Assembly (NCBI RefSeq): GCF_018860425.1
Contig: NZ_JAHKPI010000025.1
Coordinates: 466,524 to 530,523, forward strand
Source: Marinobacter sp. F3R08
Lineage (GTDB): Bacteria > Pseudomonadota > Gammaproteobacteria > Pseudomonadales > Oleiphilaceae
Direction of reading: 5' to 3'
Length of the DNA stretch: 64,000 nt
Each line of letters opens with the position of its first letter. The first letter of the stretch is position 1. Positions 36,203 to 45,873 of the stretch are shown one piece after another. The notes under the pieces were generated by a model. The model searched no databases. It was not told where the DNA came from and saw only the letters and a program-made list of their open reading frames with translations. The translations under genes were made by a program, and so were the position numbers.

Positions 36203-36687
36203 GGACTTCCCGTAAGGCGAAGAGAATTCGTCGGCATTACAGTCGGATGCATAAGTCAGGCGGGCTGAATCTGGTGTCACTGATGGATATTTTTACCCTT
36301 CTGGTGTTCTTCCTGATGGTGAACTCTTCGGATGTGAAGGTTATGCAGAACACCGCGAAGGTGCCGCTTCCGGAGTCCACTGTTGAGCAGGAGGCGATTG
36401 AAAGCCTGACAGTCCAGGTAACGTCCAGTGCCATTCTGGTTCAGGGCACTGAAGTCGCAAGGCTGGAAGGCATTGAGAGCAGTGATACTTACATCTCAGG
36501 TTTGTCAGACGAACTTTCGTTACGCCGCACCCGATGGTCCACTCTCCCCGAAGAGGGACTTGAGGTGACTATTCTGGCCGGCCGGGAAACCGACTATCGA
36601 TTGCTTCGGAAGGTGATGCAGACGTGCGTGGATGAACAATATCGACGGGTGAAGCTTGCTGTGGAAGGAGCGGTCCGCAATGGCTGA
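36199..36687 (+). CDS. TolR/ExbD-family stator protein
   Basis: A 162-residue protein with a basic N-terminus (RKAKRIRRHYSR), one helix at about residues 24-44 (NLVSLMDIFTLLVFFLMVNSS) and a periplasmic domain. Asp30 in SLMD is at the conserved proton-binding position of TolR/ExbD. It thus differs from its upstream neighbour, which has Asn there. The pair would make a mixed stator with one ExbB. The start lies within the preceding stop (ATGA), and the end overlaps the AgmX-like gene by eight bases. Confidence 0.88.
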   Translation: MRTSRKAKRIRRHYSRMHKSGGLNLVSLMDIFTLLVFFLMVNSSDVKVMQNTAKVPLPESTVEQEAIESLTVQVTSSAILVQGTEVARLEGIESSDTYISGLSDELSLRRTRWSTLPEEGLEVTILAGRETDYRLLRKVMQTCVDEQYRRVKLAVEGAVRNG

Positions 36688-37645
36688 TAATCAATTCGCT
36701 CCAGAGGCTGATCCGGCAATGCCATGGAATCGGGAACTCGGCGAGAGTCGACGGTTCGCGGGTATCCTGTTGGCTGTGCTGATGCTGTTCCTGCCGCCGG
36801 CGCTCCTGATTCCAATGATGGATGTGCCTGCGATTGAGCGCAACGAGGCAGAAAAGATCCCCCCCAGGCTGGCCCGTCTTGTGGAAAAACCGCAACCGGT
36901 TAGCCAGCCGGAGACAGCGCAGCTTGAGCCGGAAGTGCAAAAAGAAGAGCCGGAGAAGCCAGAACCGAGATTGGCAAAAACCGAACAGGAGGTCAGGCCT
37001 GCTCCGGAAGTCAGCGTAACGCCACAGGTAAAGCCAGAACAAACGACGGAGCAGGCCCGTGAAAAAGCGTCCCGCTCCGGGCTGCTGGCCATGACCGATA
37101 AGCTGGCCTCTCTCCGGTCACCGGAGCCAACTGCAACGAGGCAGTTTGCTGTAAATGTAGCATCAGACACACGCCCTGACGCCGAATGGCCTGATGATGC
37201 CAGCCAGGCGCTGAGCGGAAGTGGCGGCGTTAAGGACTCGAGTGCCCCGAAAGCAAACGTCGCTGTGGCTGAACATAAGGTGAAGACGGTTAAGGCCCCT
37301 GTTGAACCATCGCCGCAAGTAGCCGCTAAACCGGCCGGGGATATGCCGTCTGTTGGAGAGCGCGCGATGAGTAATATTCGAAAAGTGTTTGATGCTGAAA
37401 AAACCGCGCTCTATTCCATGTATCAGCGGGAACTGCGGCAGGATCCGACCCTTGAGGGCAAGGTATTGCTGGAATTGGTGATCGAGCCGGATGGGTCCGT
37501 TTCCGCCTGTGAGGTGGTCAGTTCAGAGCTTGAGCATCCAACCCTTGAGCAGCGAATTGCCATGCGGGTCCGCCTGTTCAGCTTCGGGGCCGATAATGTT
37601 GAGGCCCGAAAGGTCCGATTCCCGATTGATTTTCTGCCAGGATAG
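36680..37645 (+). CDS. TonB-like AgmX/PglI C-terminal domain protein
   Basis: A 321-residue protein from the ATG at 36680. An N-terminal helix (about 22-45, GILLAVLMLFLPPALLIPMM) anchors it in the inner membrane. A long Pro/Glu/Lys-rich linker (about 60-215) is built like TonB's. The final 95 residues form a domain with LEGKVLLELVIEPDGSVSACEVVSSELEHP and KVRFPIDF, matching the AgmX/PglI C-terminal family related to TonB. Such proteins transmit motor energy across the periplasm in Agl/Glt gliding and sporulation systems. It is the last gene of the nine-gene operon. Confidence 0.85.
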   Translation: MADNQFAPEADPAMPWNRELGESRRFAGILLAVLMLFLPPALLIPMMDVPAIERNEAEKIPPRLARLVEKPQPVSQPETAQLEPEVQKEEPEKPEPRLAKTEQEVRPAPEVSVTPQVKPEQTTEQAREKASRSGLLAMTDKLASLRSPEPTATRQFAVNVASDTRPDAEWPDDASQALSGSGGVKDSSAPKANVAVAEHKVKTVKAPVEPSPQVAAKPAGDMPSVGERAMSNIRKVFDAEKTALYSMYQRELRQDPTLEGKVLLELVIEPDGSVSACEVVSSELEHPTLEQRIAMRVRLFSFGADNVEARKVRFPIDFLPG

Positions 37646-37658
37646 AGAGGTATTAATA

Positions 37659-37676
37659 GGGCAGCCTGGGCTGCCC
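37659..37676. terminator. Short hairpin between convergent genes
   Basis: GGGCAGCC and GGCTGCCC form a perfect eight-pair stem with a two-base loop, between the AgmX-like gene and the MaoC gene. Neither side has a clear T run, so terminator strength is doubtful. Confidence 0.45.
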
Positions 37677-37687
37677 GGACAAGACTG

Positions 37688-38173
37688 TTATGTTTCGATA
37701 GTGATCTTCGGCAGTCGTGGTTTGTGCAGAGAGATTTTTTCCGTCGGCGCGATGACTTTGGCTTCTCCCATGACGACTTGTCGATCGTTCTGATTGCGTA
37801 CGTCGCACTCGACCACGACCCGGCCTTTCGGTTCCTTGCGCAGAACCTTCAGTTTTACAGTAAGGGTATCGTCAAGGGTAACCGGGCGCTTGAAGGACAG
37901 GCTTTGCTCAAGGTAGATGGTGCCGGGACCCGGCATCACGGTAGCCAGTGCCGCCGAGATCAGGGAGCCACTCCACATGCCGTGGGCGATCCGTTCCTTG
38001 AACATGGAGTCGGCCGCAAATTCAGAGTCGAGGTGTACCGGGTTCACATCACCAGAAACCGCTGCAAACAACACCAGATCCTCCTCAGAGAGGGTCCGCG
38101 TGAACGTGGCGGTATCGCCCTCGTTCAGTTCGTCGTAAGTGATATTTTCCAGACTATCAAGGGTATCGCTCAT
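37688..38173 (-). CDS. MaoC-like (R)-enoyl-CoA hydratase
   Basis: A 161-residue hot-dog-fold protein. The hydratase 2 motif appears as VSGDVNPVHLD, with the catalytic Asp and His, followed by ERIAHGMWSGSLISAALATVMPGPGT. Proteins of this size (PhaJ-like) hydrate trans-2-enoyl-CoA to (R)-3-hydroxyacyl-CoA, linking beta-oxidation to polyhydroxyalkanoate or lipid synthesis. A GGAG site lies six bases before the ATG. It is divergent from fadD with 188 bp between them, so shared regulation by a fatty-acid regulator is possible. Confidence 0.87.
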   Translation of the reverse strand: MSDTLDSLENITYDELNEGDTATFTRTLSEEDLVLFAAVSGDVNPVHLDSEFAADSMFKERIAHGMWSGSLISAALATVMPGPGTIYLEQSLSFKRPVTLDDTLTVKLKVLRKEPKGRVVVECDVRNQNDRQVVMGEAKVIAPTEKISLHKPRLPKITIET

Positions 38174-38361
38174 CGCGTTCTCCGCACGGTTGTCGTTTGA
38201 GTACAGGTGTTCGGATCAGAGTCCCGAAAACTACCTCATCGGTTTCAAAACTGCTATTCTCTCCCCACTTTTTTGAGGGTGATACTTTTGTAGGGTTGAT
38301 TTTCTCAGCAACTTGACATTGGTAAATCATTACAATCAAAAGCGCCAAACAGGAGATGGTG

Positions 38362-40038
38362 ATGGATTTCGAGCAGTTCTATCAGGACAAATACCCCGCG
38401 GGCGTACCCCGAGAGGTGGACCTGAACAAGTACCAAAGTATGGTGGATGTATTCGAGCAATCGGTCAAAAAATTTGCCGATCGCCCCGCATTCAGTGCTG
38501 TTGGTGCAACTCTCACTTACCGTGACCTCGACACCCAGAGCCGTAACTTTGCAGCCTGGCTTCAGAACAAGACAGACCTTAAGCCCGGTGATCGTATTGC
38601 TGTCCAGATGCCGAATGTCGGTCAATACCCGGTTGTTGTGTTTGGTGCCATGCGGGCAGGCATGATTGTGGTGAATACCAATCCGCTGTACACCACGCGG
38701 GAAATGGAGCACCAGTTTAACGATTCCGGAGCCAAGGCATTGGTTGTGCTCGCCAACATGGCGGAGAACGCCGAGAAGGTGTTGCCCCATACCAGCATTG
38801 AGCACGTAATTGTTACCGAAATTGCGGACATGCACTCGCCCATCAAGCGCACGCTGATGAATGCGGTTATCAAACACGTCAAAAAGATGGTGCCGGCATT
38901 CAATCTGCCTCAGGCGCACAAACTTCCGGCAGTGCTCAGCGCAGGTGCCCGCGAGAAGTTCACCCCCGTTGAGTGTAAGCAAGACGACATTGCGGTGCTT
39001 CAGTACACCGGAGGTACGACCGGGGTGGCGAAAGGCGCAATGCTGACTCATGGAAATCTGGTGGCCAACCTGCTGCAGACACGTCCGATGATGGAAAATA
39101 TGGTGGTTGAAGGGCAGGAAGTCGTGATTGCCCCGTTGCCGCTGTACCACATTTATTCCTTTACTCTGAACTGTGGAATCATGCTCGAAGCAGGTGCCCA
39201 CAATATACTGATTCCGAATCCTCGTGATATTCCGGGATTTGTGAAAGAGTTAAAGAATCATAAATTTACCGCGTTTCTCGGTCTGAACACTCTGTTTGTT
39301 GCGCTTTGCAACAATCAGGATTTTCAGAATCTGGATTTCAGCACTCTGAAACTTACCTCTTCCGGTGGTATGGCACTGACGAGTGACACTGCCAAGATGT
39401 GGGAGCGAGTCACCGGTTGTGAAATCTGTGAAGGTTTTGGTATGACCGAAACCTCTCCAGTCGTGACGTTTAATCCGCACAGCGCCATTCAGATTGGTAC
39501 CATCGGCCTCCCGATTCCGTCCACCGTAGTAAAGACGCTGGACGAGGAAGGAAACGAGACGCCGCTGGGCGAACCCGGCGAATTGTGTGTGAAAGGACCG
39601 CAGGTTATGCGCGGTTACTGGCAGCGCCCGGAAGATACCCAGAAATCGTTCACCGAGGATGGTTTCCTTCGTACCGGCGACATTGCCCTGATTCAGGAGG
39701 ATGGGTACATCCGCATTGTTGACCGAAAGAAAGACATGATCATCGTTTCAGGTTTCAATGTGTTTCCAAACGAGATTGAAGACGTTGTGAGCAGTCACCC
39801 GAAGGTGGTTGAGTGCGCTGCTGTTGGCGTGCCCGATTCGAAGAGTGGCGAAGCGGTCAAAGTGTACCTGGTGCCGACAGCTGAAGGTGTAACAGAGAAC
39901 GAGGTCAAGGAATTCTGTCGTGAGCGTCTTACTGCTTACAAGGTGCCCAAGAAGTTTGAGTTCCGTGACGAACTGCCCAAGACCAACGTAGGTAAAATTC
40001 TGCGTCGTGAGCTTCGGGACGAAGCGAATAACACGTAA
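38362..40038 (+). CDS. fadD: Long-chain fatty acid-CoA ligase
   Basis: A 558-residue acyl-CoA synthetase. The AMP-binding P-loop is YTGGTTGVAKGAMLTHGN, followed by YHIYSFTLN and EGFGMTETSPV. The C-terminal motif is DGFLRTGDIALIQEDGYIRIVDRKKDMIIVSGFNV, and the adenylation Lys is in PKTNVGKILRREL. It activates fatty acids with ATP and CoA at the inner membrane. I start at 38362, where AGGAG is six bases upstream; an ATG at 38356 directly abuts that site and is unlikely. A strong terminator follows the gene. Confidence 0.93.
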   Translation: MDFEQFYQDKYPAGVPREVDLNKYQSMVDVFEQSVKKFADRPAFSAVGATLTYRDLDTQSRNFAAWLQNKTDLKPGDRIAVQMPNVGQYPVVVFGAMRAGMIVVNTNPLYTTREMEHQFNDSGAKALVVLANMAENAEKVLPHTSIEHVIVTEIADMHSPIKRTLMNAVIKHVKKMVPAFNLPQAHKLPAVLSAGAREKFTPVECKQDDIAVLQYTGGTTGVAKGAMLTHGNLVANLLQTRPMMENMVVEGQEVVIAPLPLYHIYSFTLNCGIMLEAGAHNILIPNPRDIPGFVKELKNHKFTAFLGLNTLFVALCNNQDFQNLDFSTLKLTSSGGMALTSDTAKMWERVTGCEICEGFGMTETSPVVTFNPHSAIQIGTIGLPIPSTVVKTLDEEGNETPLGEPGELCVKGPQVMRGYWQRPEDTQKSFTEDGFLRTGDIALIQEDGYIRIVDRKKDMIIVSGFNVFPNEIEDVVSSHPKVVECAAVGVPDSKSGEAVKVYLVPTAEGVTENEVKEFCRERLTAYKVPKKFEFRDELPKTNVGKILRRELRDEANNT

Positions 40039-40056
40039 ACCCGATTGGTCGTTGAT

Positions 40057-40092
40057 CAGAAAACCCCGCGTTGGCGGGGTTTTCTGTTTTTA
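40057..40092. terminator. Strong intrinsic terminator after fadD
   Basis: CAGAAAACCCCGC pairs with GCGGGGTTTTCTG around a four-base GTTG loop and is followed by a further run of Ts. The As on the left arm make it able to work in both directions. Confidence 0.92.
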
Positions 40093-40158
40093 AGAAACTG
40101 ACTTTCCCGATAGACTGTCGCCCAATCGATTCAGAGTGAGCGTGATTCCGGCAATTCA

Positions 40159-43100
40159 ATGACAGACACCCGTTCCGATACTCCGCGTAAACCCAGGCCC
40201 AGGCTCGATAGTGAAGCAGCTGTCAAATCCATGATGGAACAGTTGGACGCTTGTAATCAGCAGGAAGCGGCACGCATCGTTAAAACGATTGCCCGCACCA
40301 AGGGTAAACCTGGTCAGAAAGACCTCGAAAAAATGGCAGGCTGGCTGCAACGTGGCCTGGATAAGGTGCAGCAACGCCATGCCCGGCACAAACCTGCCAC
40401 TTTCCCTGAGGGATTACCGGTTTCCGATCGGGTTGACGATATCCGTGACGCTATCGAAAATCACCAGGTTGTCATCATCGCCGGGGAAACGGGTTCCGGG
40501 AAAACCACTCAGATTCCGAAAATCTGTATGAATAGTGGTCGAGGAATCCGGGGTCTGATTGGTCATACGCAGCCTCGCCGAATTGCAGCCCGCAGTGTGG
40601 CGGCCAGGATTGCCGAAGAAATCGGGGAGCAGACAGGCCAGCAGATCGGGTATCAAGTCCGGTTTACCGACAATACCTCCGAGCAGTCCCGGGTGAAGGT
40701 GATGACCGACGGGATCCTGCTTGCGGAAGTCCAGCACGACCGGTTTTTGGATCGCTACGATACGATCATTATCGACGAAGCTCACGAGCGCAGTCTCAAT
40801 ATCGATTTTCTGCTTGGCTATCTTCGCCAGCTCCTGCCCAAGCGCCCGGATCTGAAGGTCATTATCACGTCCGCAACCATCGAAGTGGAGCGCTTCAGCG
40901 AGTTTTTTGATAAGGCTCCTGTTATTGAAGTGAGTGGCCGGACCTATCCGGTGGATGTGCGGTATCGGCCACTAACCGGCGATGAAGACGATCGGGACCA
41001 GGGCTGGACTGACGGAGTGCTGGGCGCACTGGACGAAATCGAACAGCACGAACGGAGTGAGAAGCAGCCGCCCGGGGATGTCCTGGTGTTTCTGCCCGGT
41101 GAACGGGAAATCCGTAGCCTTAGCAAAGTCTTGCGACATGCCGATTTGCGCCACACGGATATCCTGCCTCTGTATTCCCGGTTGAGTAACGCCGAGCAGA
41201 ATCGGGTGTTTCAGTCCCATAAAGGGCGGCGGATAGTGCTTTCCACCAACGTGGCGGAAACATCACTGACGGTGCCGGGTATCCGTTATGTAATCGATAC
41301 CGGTGTGGCCAGAATCAGCCGTTACAGCGTGCGTTCAAAAATTCAGAGGTTGCCGATTGAACCTGTTTCCCAGGCCAGTGCCAATCAGAGAGCTGGTCGT
41401 TGTGGGCGGGTGGCACCGGGAATCTGTTTTCGGTTGTACGATGAGACAGATTTCATCAATCGTCCGGAATACACCGATCCGGAAATCCTGCGCACCAATC
41501 TGGCATCTGTCATTCTGCAAATGGCCACCTCCGGCCTTGGAGAAATTCGGCAGTTCCCGTTCCTCGAGGCGCCGGATAAACGCCAGGTCAACGATGGTTA
41601 CAAGCTCCTGGAAGAACTGGGTGCGGTCGATGACAAACGACGTGTTACTCGGCTTGGGCGAACCATGTCGCGTTTGCCCCTCGACCCGCGCCTGGCAAGG
41701 ATGCTGGTTACGGCGGCTGAACTCGGCAGTCTGTCGGAAGTGCTGGTGATCATTTCCGGGTTAAGCATTCAGGATCCACGGGAGCGGCCACAGGACAAAC
41801 AGCAGGCGGCGGATCAGGCTCATGCTCCTTTCAATGACAAGGAGTCGGATTTCCTCACGCTGCTCAATGTCTGGAACTTCTATGAAGAACAGCGGCAGGA
41901 ACTGTCCCAGAACCAGTTGAAGAAGGTGTGCCAGAAGAGCTTCCTGAGCTGGATGCGCATGCGCGAGTGGCGGGATATCCATCGCCAGTTGACGCTGATC
42001 TGTCGAGAGCAGAAGTTGACGGTCAACACTGAGGCCGCGAATTACGACTCTCTCCACAAGGCGATATTGGCTGGTCTTCTTGGCCAGGTAGCGGTCAAAG
42101 TAGAGAAAAAGGAATATCTGGCGACACGAAACCGGAAACTGATGATCTTTCCGGGCTCCAAGGTGTCAAAGACGGGACCGAAGTGGATCGTCGCTACCGA
42201 GATCGTGGAAACCAGCCGGGTGTTCGCCCGTGTGGTGGCTTCCATTCAACCGGAATGGATTGAGCCTCTGGCCGGTCATATCGTCAAGCACCACTATTTC
42301 GAACCCCACTGGGAGCAGAAGCGAGCCCAGGTAATGGGCTACGAAAAAGTCTCGTTGTACGGTCTGGATATTGTCGCCAAGCGTCGCATTCCTTATGCCA
42401 AGGTAGATCCGGCCGAGTGTCGCAATCTGTTTATCCGGCGAGCGCTGGTGGAGGGGGATTACCGGTCAAAGGCGCCCTTTATCGCCCGTAACCGGGAAAT
42501 GCTCGATACTGTTGAGAATCTTGAGAAGAAGACTCGCCGTCGGGATTTGCTTGTTGATGATGAGGCACTGGTTGCTTTTTACGATGAACGCCTGCCTGCA
42601 GACATCATCAGTGGTCGGCATTTCGAATCCTGGTGGAAGGGCTTTTCCGCTGAGCAGCTGAAGGAGCTGGAGCTCACTGAAGCCGACATTCTCCAGCGCC
42701 CGGTGGATGCGCAGGCAGCGGACCTGTACCCGGATTACCTCGAGTGGGAGGGCGTTCGGTATCCGCTTAGCTACGAGTTTGAACCCACCAGCGAAAAGGA
42801 CGGAGTCACGCTGCAGGTCCCTTTGATGGCGCTCAAACAGATTCCGGCACGCCGACTGGAATGGCTGGTGCCGGGGCTGTTGAGGGAAAAATGCATCGCT
42901 CTGGTGAAGTCTCTGCCCAAGGCGTTGCGCCGGAATTTTGTACCGGTGCCTGATTTTGTGGATGCGGCACTGGAGAACCTTAAGCCCTCCAATGAGCCTC
43001 TTGTGCTTCAACTTGGTGAGCAGTTGCGCCGTATGACAGGCGTACAGATTGATTCTGACGCATGGTCGGAATCGGACTTGCCCAAGCATCTTCGGATGAA

Positions 43101-44094
43101 TCTGCGTGTTATTGGCGATGGCGGTCGTCGAATTGCCGAGAGCCGGGAGACGGCTGAGCTGCAATATCAACTTGAGGGACAGGCTGAGCAGGCGCTGGCA
43201 TCGGCCACTCAAGAGACTTCCAGGGAGGTTCCCGACGGCGAATATAGTGACTGGCAGTTCGGATCATTGCCTGAGCAGGTCCAGACCGAGAAGGGTGGAA
43301 TGCAGGTTACGGTATATCCCGCGCTTGAGGATTTGGGAAAACAGGTGCGACAGATACGCTGTCTGGATCAGCGGACCGCTGAAAACACCACTCGAAAGGC
43401 GATCGCCCGCCTGATACTCAACCGGTTTGGAAGGACGCTGGACGATTTGGAGCGCAAGCTGCCCCATTTCAAACAGTCTGCCCTGATGTTTGCTCCGGTG
43501 GGGCAGTCGAAGGTATTACTGGACGACCTGCTTTTGGCAACGGTTATGAAACACTTTCTGACGGGGGCTGTTCCAAGGACGGTAGAAGACTATGACCGCG
43601 TTTTTGATGCCCGCAGAGGGGACTTTATTCCGGCTCTCGAGCAGGCAGACGAGAGGTTGTATCTTGCTATGACCGGTTACCAGAAAGTGGCGAAACAATT
43701 GAAGGGTAAAATCAACCTGGCGTTTGCCAACAGTATGGCTGATCTCAAGTTCCAGCTGCAGAACCTTGTGTATCCCGGCTTTCTGGTGGAAACCGAGGCC
43801 GAGTGGCTGGCGGAGTTTGGGCGCTACTTCGAGGCGGCTCTGGTGCGGCTTGAGAAAATGCCCCGGGAAATGGGCCGGGAGCGGGAATTTCTCCATCTTA
43901 TTGAACCTCTCTGGTCCCGGTATGCGGCTAAGCGGGGTGAGCACCAGCGCCAGGGAGTTCGTGACCCCGAACTGGTGCTCTACCGGTGGATGCTGGAGGA
44001 GTTCCGGGTGTCGTTTTTCGCCCAACAATTGGGCACTGCCATGACAGTTTCGGTCAAACGGCTGGACCGGCAATGGGAGAAAACCAGGGTATGA
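40159..44094 (+). CDS. hrpA: ATP-dependent RNA helicase HrpA
   Basis: A 1311-residue DEAH-box helicase. Motif I is VVIIAGETGSGKTTQIPKIC near residue 105-120, then GHTQPRRIAARSVA, DEAHERSLN (DEAH box), ITSATIEVERFS and QRAGRCGRVAPG (motif VI). The helicase-associated and OB-like domains follow, then a long C-terminal DUF3418-type extension (about 700-1311) typical of HrpA. It acts on ribosome collisions and structured RNA in the cytoplasm. Length matches the family. It appears to be a single-gene unit. Confidence 0.96.
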   Translation: MTDTRSDTPRKPRPRLDSEAAVKSMMEQLDACNQQEAARIVKTIARTKGKPGQKDLEKMAGWLQRGLDKVQQRHARHKPATFPEGLPVSDRVDDIRDAIENHQVVIIAGETGSGKTTQIPKICMNSGRGIRGLIGHTQPRRIAARSVAARIAEEIGEQTGQQIGYQVRFTDNTSEQSRVKVMTDGILLAEVQHDRFLDRYDTIIIDEAHERSLNIDFLLGYLRQLLPKRPDLKVIITSATIEVERFSEFFDKAPVIEVSGRTYPVDVRYRPLTGDEDDRDQGWTDGVLGALDEIEQHERSEKQPPGDVLVFLPGEREIRSLSKVLRHADLRHTDILPLYSRLSNAEQNRVFQSHKGRRIVLSTNVAETSLTVPGIRYVIDTGVARISRYSVRSKIQRLPIEPVSQASANQRAGRCGRVAPGICFRLYDETDFINRPEYTDPEILRTNLASVILQMATSGLGEIRQFPFLEAPDKRQVNDGYKLLEELGAVDDKRRVTRLGRTMSRLPLDPRLARMLVTAAELGSLSEVLVIISGLSIQDPRERPQDKQQAADQAHAPFNDKESDFLTLLNVWNFYEEQRQELSQNQLKKVCQKSFLSWMRMREWRDIHRQLTLICREQKLTVNTEAANYDSLHKAILAGLLGQVAVKVEKKEYLATRNRKLMIFPGSKVSKTGPKWIVATEIVETSRVFARVVASIQPEWIEPLAGHIVKHHYFEPHWEQKRAQVMGYEKVSLYGLDIVAKRRIPYAKVDPAECRNLFIRRALVEGDYRSKAPFIARNREMLDTVENLEKKTRRRDLLVDDEALVAFYDERLPADIISGRHFESWWKGFSAEQLKELELTEADILQRPVDAQAADLYPDYLEWEGVRYPLSYEFEPTSEKDGVTLQVPLMALKQIPARRLEWLVPGLLREKCIALVKSLPKALRRNFVPVPDFVDAALENLKPSNEPLVLQLGEQLRRMTGVQIDSDAWSESDLPKHLRMNLRVIGDGGRRIAESRETAELQYQLEGQAEQALASATQETSREVPDGEYSDWQFGSLPEQVQTEKGGMQVTVYPALEDLGKQVRQIRCLDQRTAENTTRKAIARLILNRFGRTLDDLERKLPHFKQSALMFAPVGQSKVLLDDLLLATVMKHFLTGAVPRTVEDYDRVFDARRGDFIPALEQADERLYLAMTGYQKVAKQLKGKINLAFANSMADLKFQLQNLVYPGFLVETEAEWLAEFGRYFEAALVRLEKMPREMGREREFLHLIEPLWSRYAAKRGEHQRQGVRDPELVLYRWMLEEFRVSFFAQQLGTAMTVSVKRLDRQWEKTRV

Positions 44095-44244
44095 GGGAAG
44101 AATGACTGCACCATTCCGGTGCCTGTGATCGACAGCCGACGAGCAAAACCCGGAACCTGTGTTAGTATTTCTGACATTAGGTTGATGAAACAAACAGACG
44201 GGGCAGCAGGCATTCTGTTGTCACCATCATGACGTGGGGTTAGC

Positions 44245-45366
44245 GTGATTAAAGCCGTTATAAGCGGGACCGGTCTCTACACACCGCCAGCAAGCATTGA
44301 AAATGACGAACTGGTAGAAGCTTTCAATCAGTACGTTGAACTGTTTAACGAAGAGAATGCAGATGACATCGCCAGCGGCGATGTAACGGCGTTGCAGCCA
44401 TCCTCGTCTGCATTTATCGAGAAAGCCTCTGGCATTAAGCGCCGGCACGTCATCGACAAGGATGGCATTCTCGATCCCGGGCGAATGACACCCTACATCC
44501 CTGAACGCAATAACGACGAGCCCTCGGTTCAATGCGAAATGGCGGTCATAGCCTGCCGTGAAGCCCTTGAGCAAGCGGGCAAGTCAGCGCAGGATGTTGA
44601 TGCCGTGATCGTTGCCTGTTCGAACCTGCAACGGGCCTATCCGGCGGTTTCTATAGAAGTTCAGCAAGCTCTCGGTATCGAAGGGTTTGCCTACGATATG
44701 AACGTGGCGTGTAGCTCCGCTACCTTCGGGCTCCAGGCTGCGGTCAATTCGGTCGAAAATGGCAGCGCCCGCTCTGTTCTGGTGGTCAGCCCGGAGATTT
44801 GTTCGGCTCATCTCAACTTTCGGGACCGGGATAGCCACTTCATTTTCGGCGATGCCTGCACAGCCATTCTGGTTGAGCGGGAAGAAGACGCCAGGGATGG
44901 TCAGGGATTTGAGATTCTGGGCACAAGCTTGAAGACCAAATTCTCAAATAATATCCGGAACAATTTCGGGTTCCTGAACCGCACGGATGATTCTGGTGTC
45001 GGAAAACCGGACAAACTGTTTGTGCAGCAGGGACGAAAGGTGTTCAAAGAGGTGTCACCTCTGGTTGCCGAGACGATTCAGAAACAACTGCAGAGCTTGT
45101 CGCTGGTTCCTGATGATCTCCGCCGAATGTGGCTGCACCAGGCAAACCTGAACATGAACCAGTTGATTGCACGTAAGGTTCTTGGTCGGGATGCCAGTGT
45201 GGAAGAGGCGCCGGTGATTCTGGATGAGTACGCGAACACCAGCTCTGCCGGCTCAATCATCGCATTCCATAAACACAAGGGTGACCTGGTCAGCGGTGAT
45301 CTTGGAGTCATATGTTCGTTCGGGGCAGGTTATTCCATCGGCAGCGTTGTGATACGCCGCCGGTAG
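44245..45366 (+). CDS. Beta-ketoacyl-ACP synthase III family protein
   Basis: A 373-residue thiolase-fold enzyme starting at GTG. Catalytic residues sit at Cys156 (NVACSSAT), His298 (WLHQANLNM) and Asn331 (EYANTSSAG), as in FabH. It is about 50 residues longer than FabH because of an insertion near residues 30-85 (VELFNEENADDIASGD... DPGRMTP). It may start fatty acids or extend acyl-CoA from another pool. The gene stands alone, convergent with a thioesterase, so it is probably not the essential FabH of the fab cluster. Confidence 0.85.
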   Translation: MIKAVISGTGLYTPPASIENDELVEAFNQYVELFNEENADDIASGDVTALQPSSSAFIEKASGIKRRHVIDKDGILDPGRMTPYIPERNNDEPSVQCEMAVIACREALEQAGKSAQDVDAVIVACSNLQRAYPAVSIEVQQALGIEGFAYDMNVACSSATFGLQAAVNSVENGSARSVLVVSPEICSAHLNFRDRDSHFIFGDACTAILVEREEDARDGQGFEILGTSLKTKFSNNIRNNFGFLNRTDDSGVGKPDKLFVQQGRKVFKEVSPLVAETIQKQLQSLSLVPDDLRRMWLHQANLNMNQLIARKVLGRDASVEEAPVILDEYANTSSAGSIIAFHKHKGDLVSGDLGVICSFGAGYSIGSVVIRRR

Positions 45367-45378
45367 GAATCCGTTAGC

Positions 45379-45786
45379 TCATGTCTTTGCCAGGGTCCTG
45401 AGGGTGTCTGGGAGAGGGATCGAAGAACGTGATGTGCGGTCGAACCAAACAATTTTCGCATAGCCCTCCGCATAAACAGCGCCAGTGTCGGTATCTGTCA
45501 GTAAATGATAGGTGTCGAGACTGGTGTTGCCTGCCTTGTCGGCGTATGTTTTCACCTCAACCGTTGCCGGATGGGTCAACTCCTTTAGAAAGGTGGCACT
45601 GGTCTTTATAATAACCGGTCCGGTTGGCTCATCAGGACCACCGAGTTCAAGTGACGCCAGCCAGACAATGCGCGCTTCCTCAAAAAAACGGAAGTAGACT
45701 GTATTGTTGGCGTGGCCGTATGCATCCATGTCCCCCCAGCGGAGAGGCATTGTTATCGTGCTTACAAGGTTTCCCGGTACTGGCAT
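45379..45786 (-). CDS. 4HBT-family acyl-CoA thioesterase
   Basis: A 135-residue hot-dog thioesterase with the YbgC/4HBT signature WGDMDAYGHANNTVYFRFFEEAR near residues 17-39, where the first Asp is catalytic. Later strands include KTYADKAGNTSLDTYHLL. It hydrolyses acyl-CoA or related thioesters; chain length is not readable. It ends 12 bp from the convergent ketoacyl synthase. A GGAG site lies six bases before the ATG. Confidence 0.88.
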   Translation of the reverse strand: MPVPGNLVSTITMPLRWGDMDAYGHANNTVYFRFFEEARIVWLASLELGGPDEPTGPVIIKTSATFLKELTHPATVEVKTYADKAGNTSLDTYHLLTDTDTGAVYAEGYAKIVWFDRTSRSSIPLPDTLRTLAKT

Positions 45787-45873
45787 CTGTTTCTCCGGAA
45801 CAAAGGTTTAATAATAGAAAAAAAGCGCTGGTATTTTCGACGAATCGTTACGAATTAAACAACCCAAGAGAAG

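Noticed and set aside
38313-38336. TTGACA ... TACAAT upstream of fadD as a sigma-70 promoter
   Set aside because: The spacer is only 12 bases and no better -10 lies at 16-18 bases.
38305-39201. 298-residue open frame on the minus strand
   Set aside because: Antisense to the well-conserved fadD and rich in His and Cys from antisense codons.
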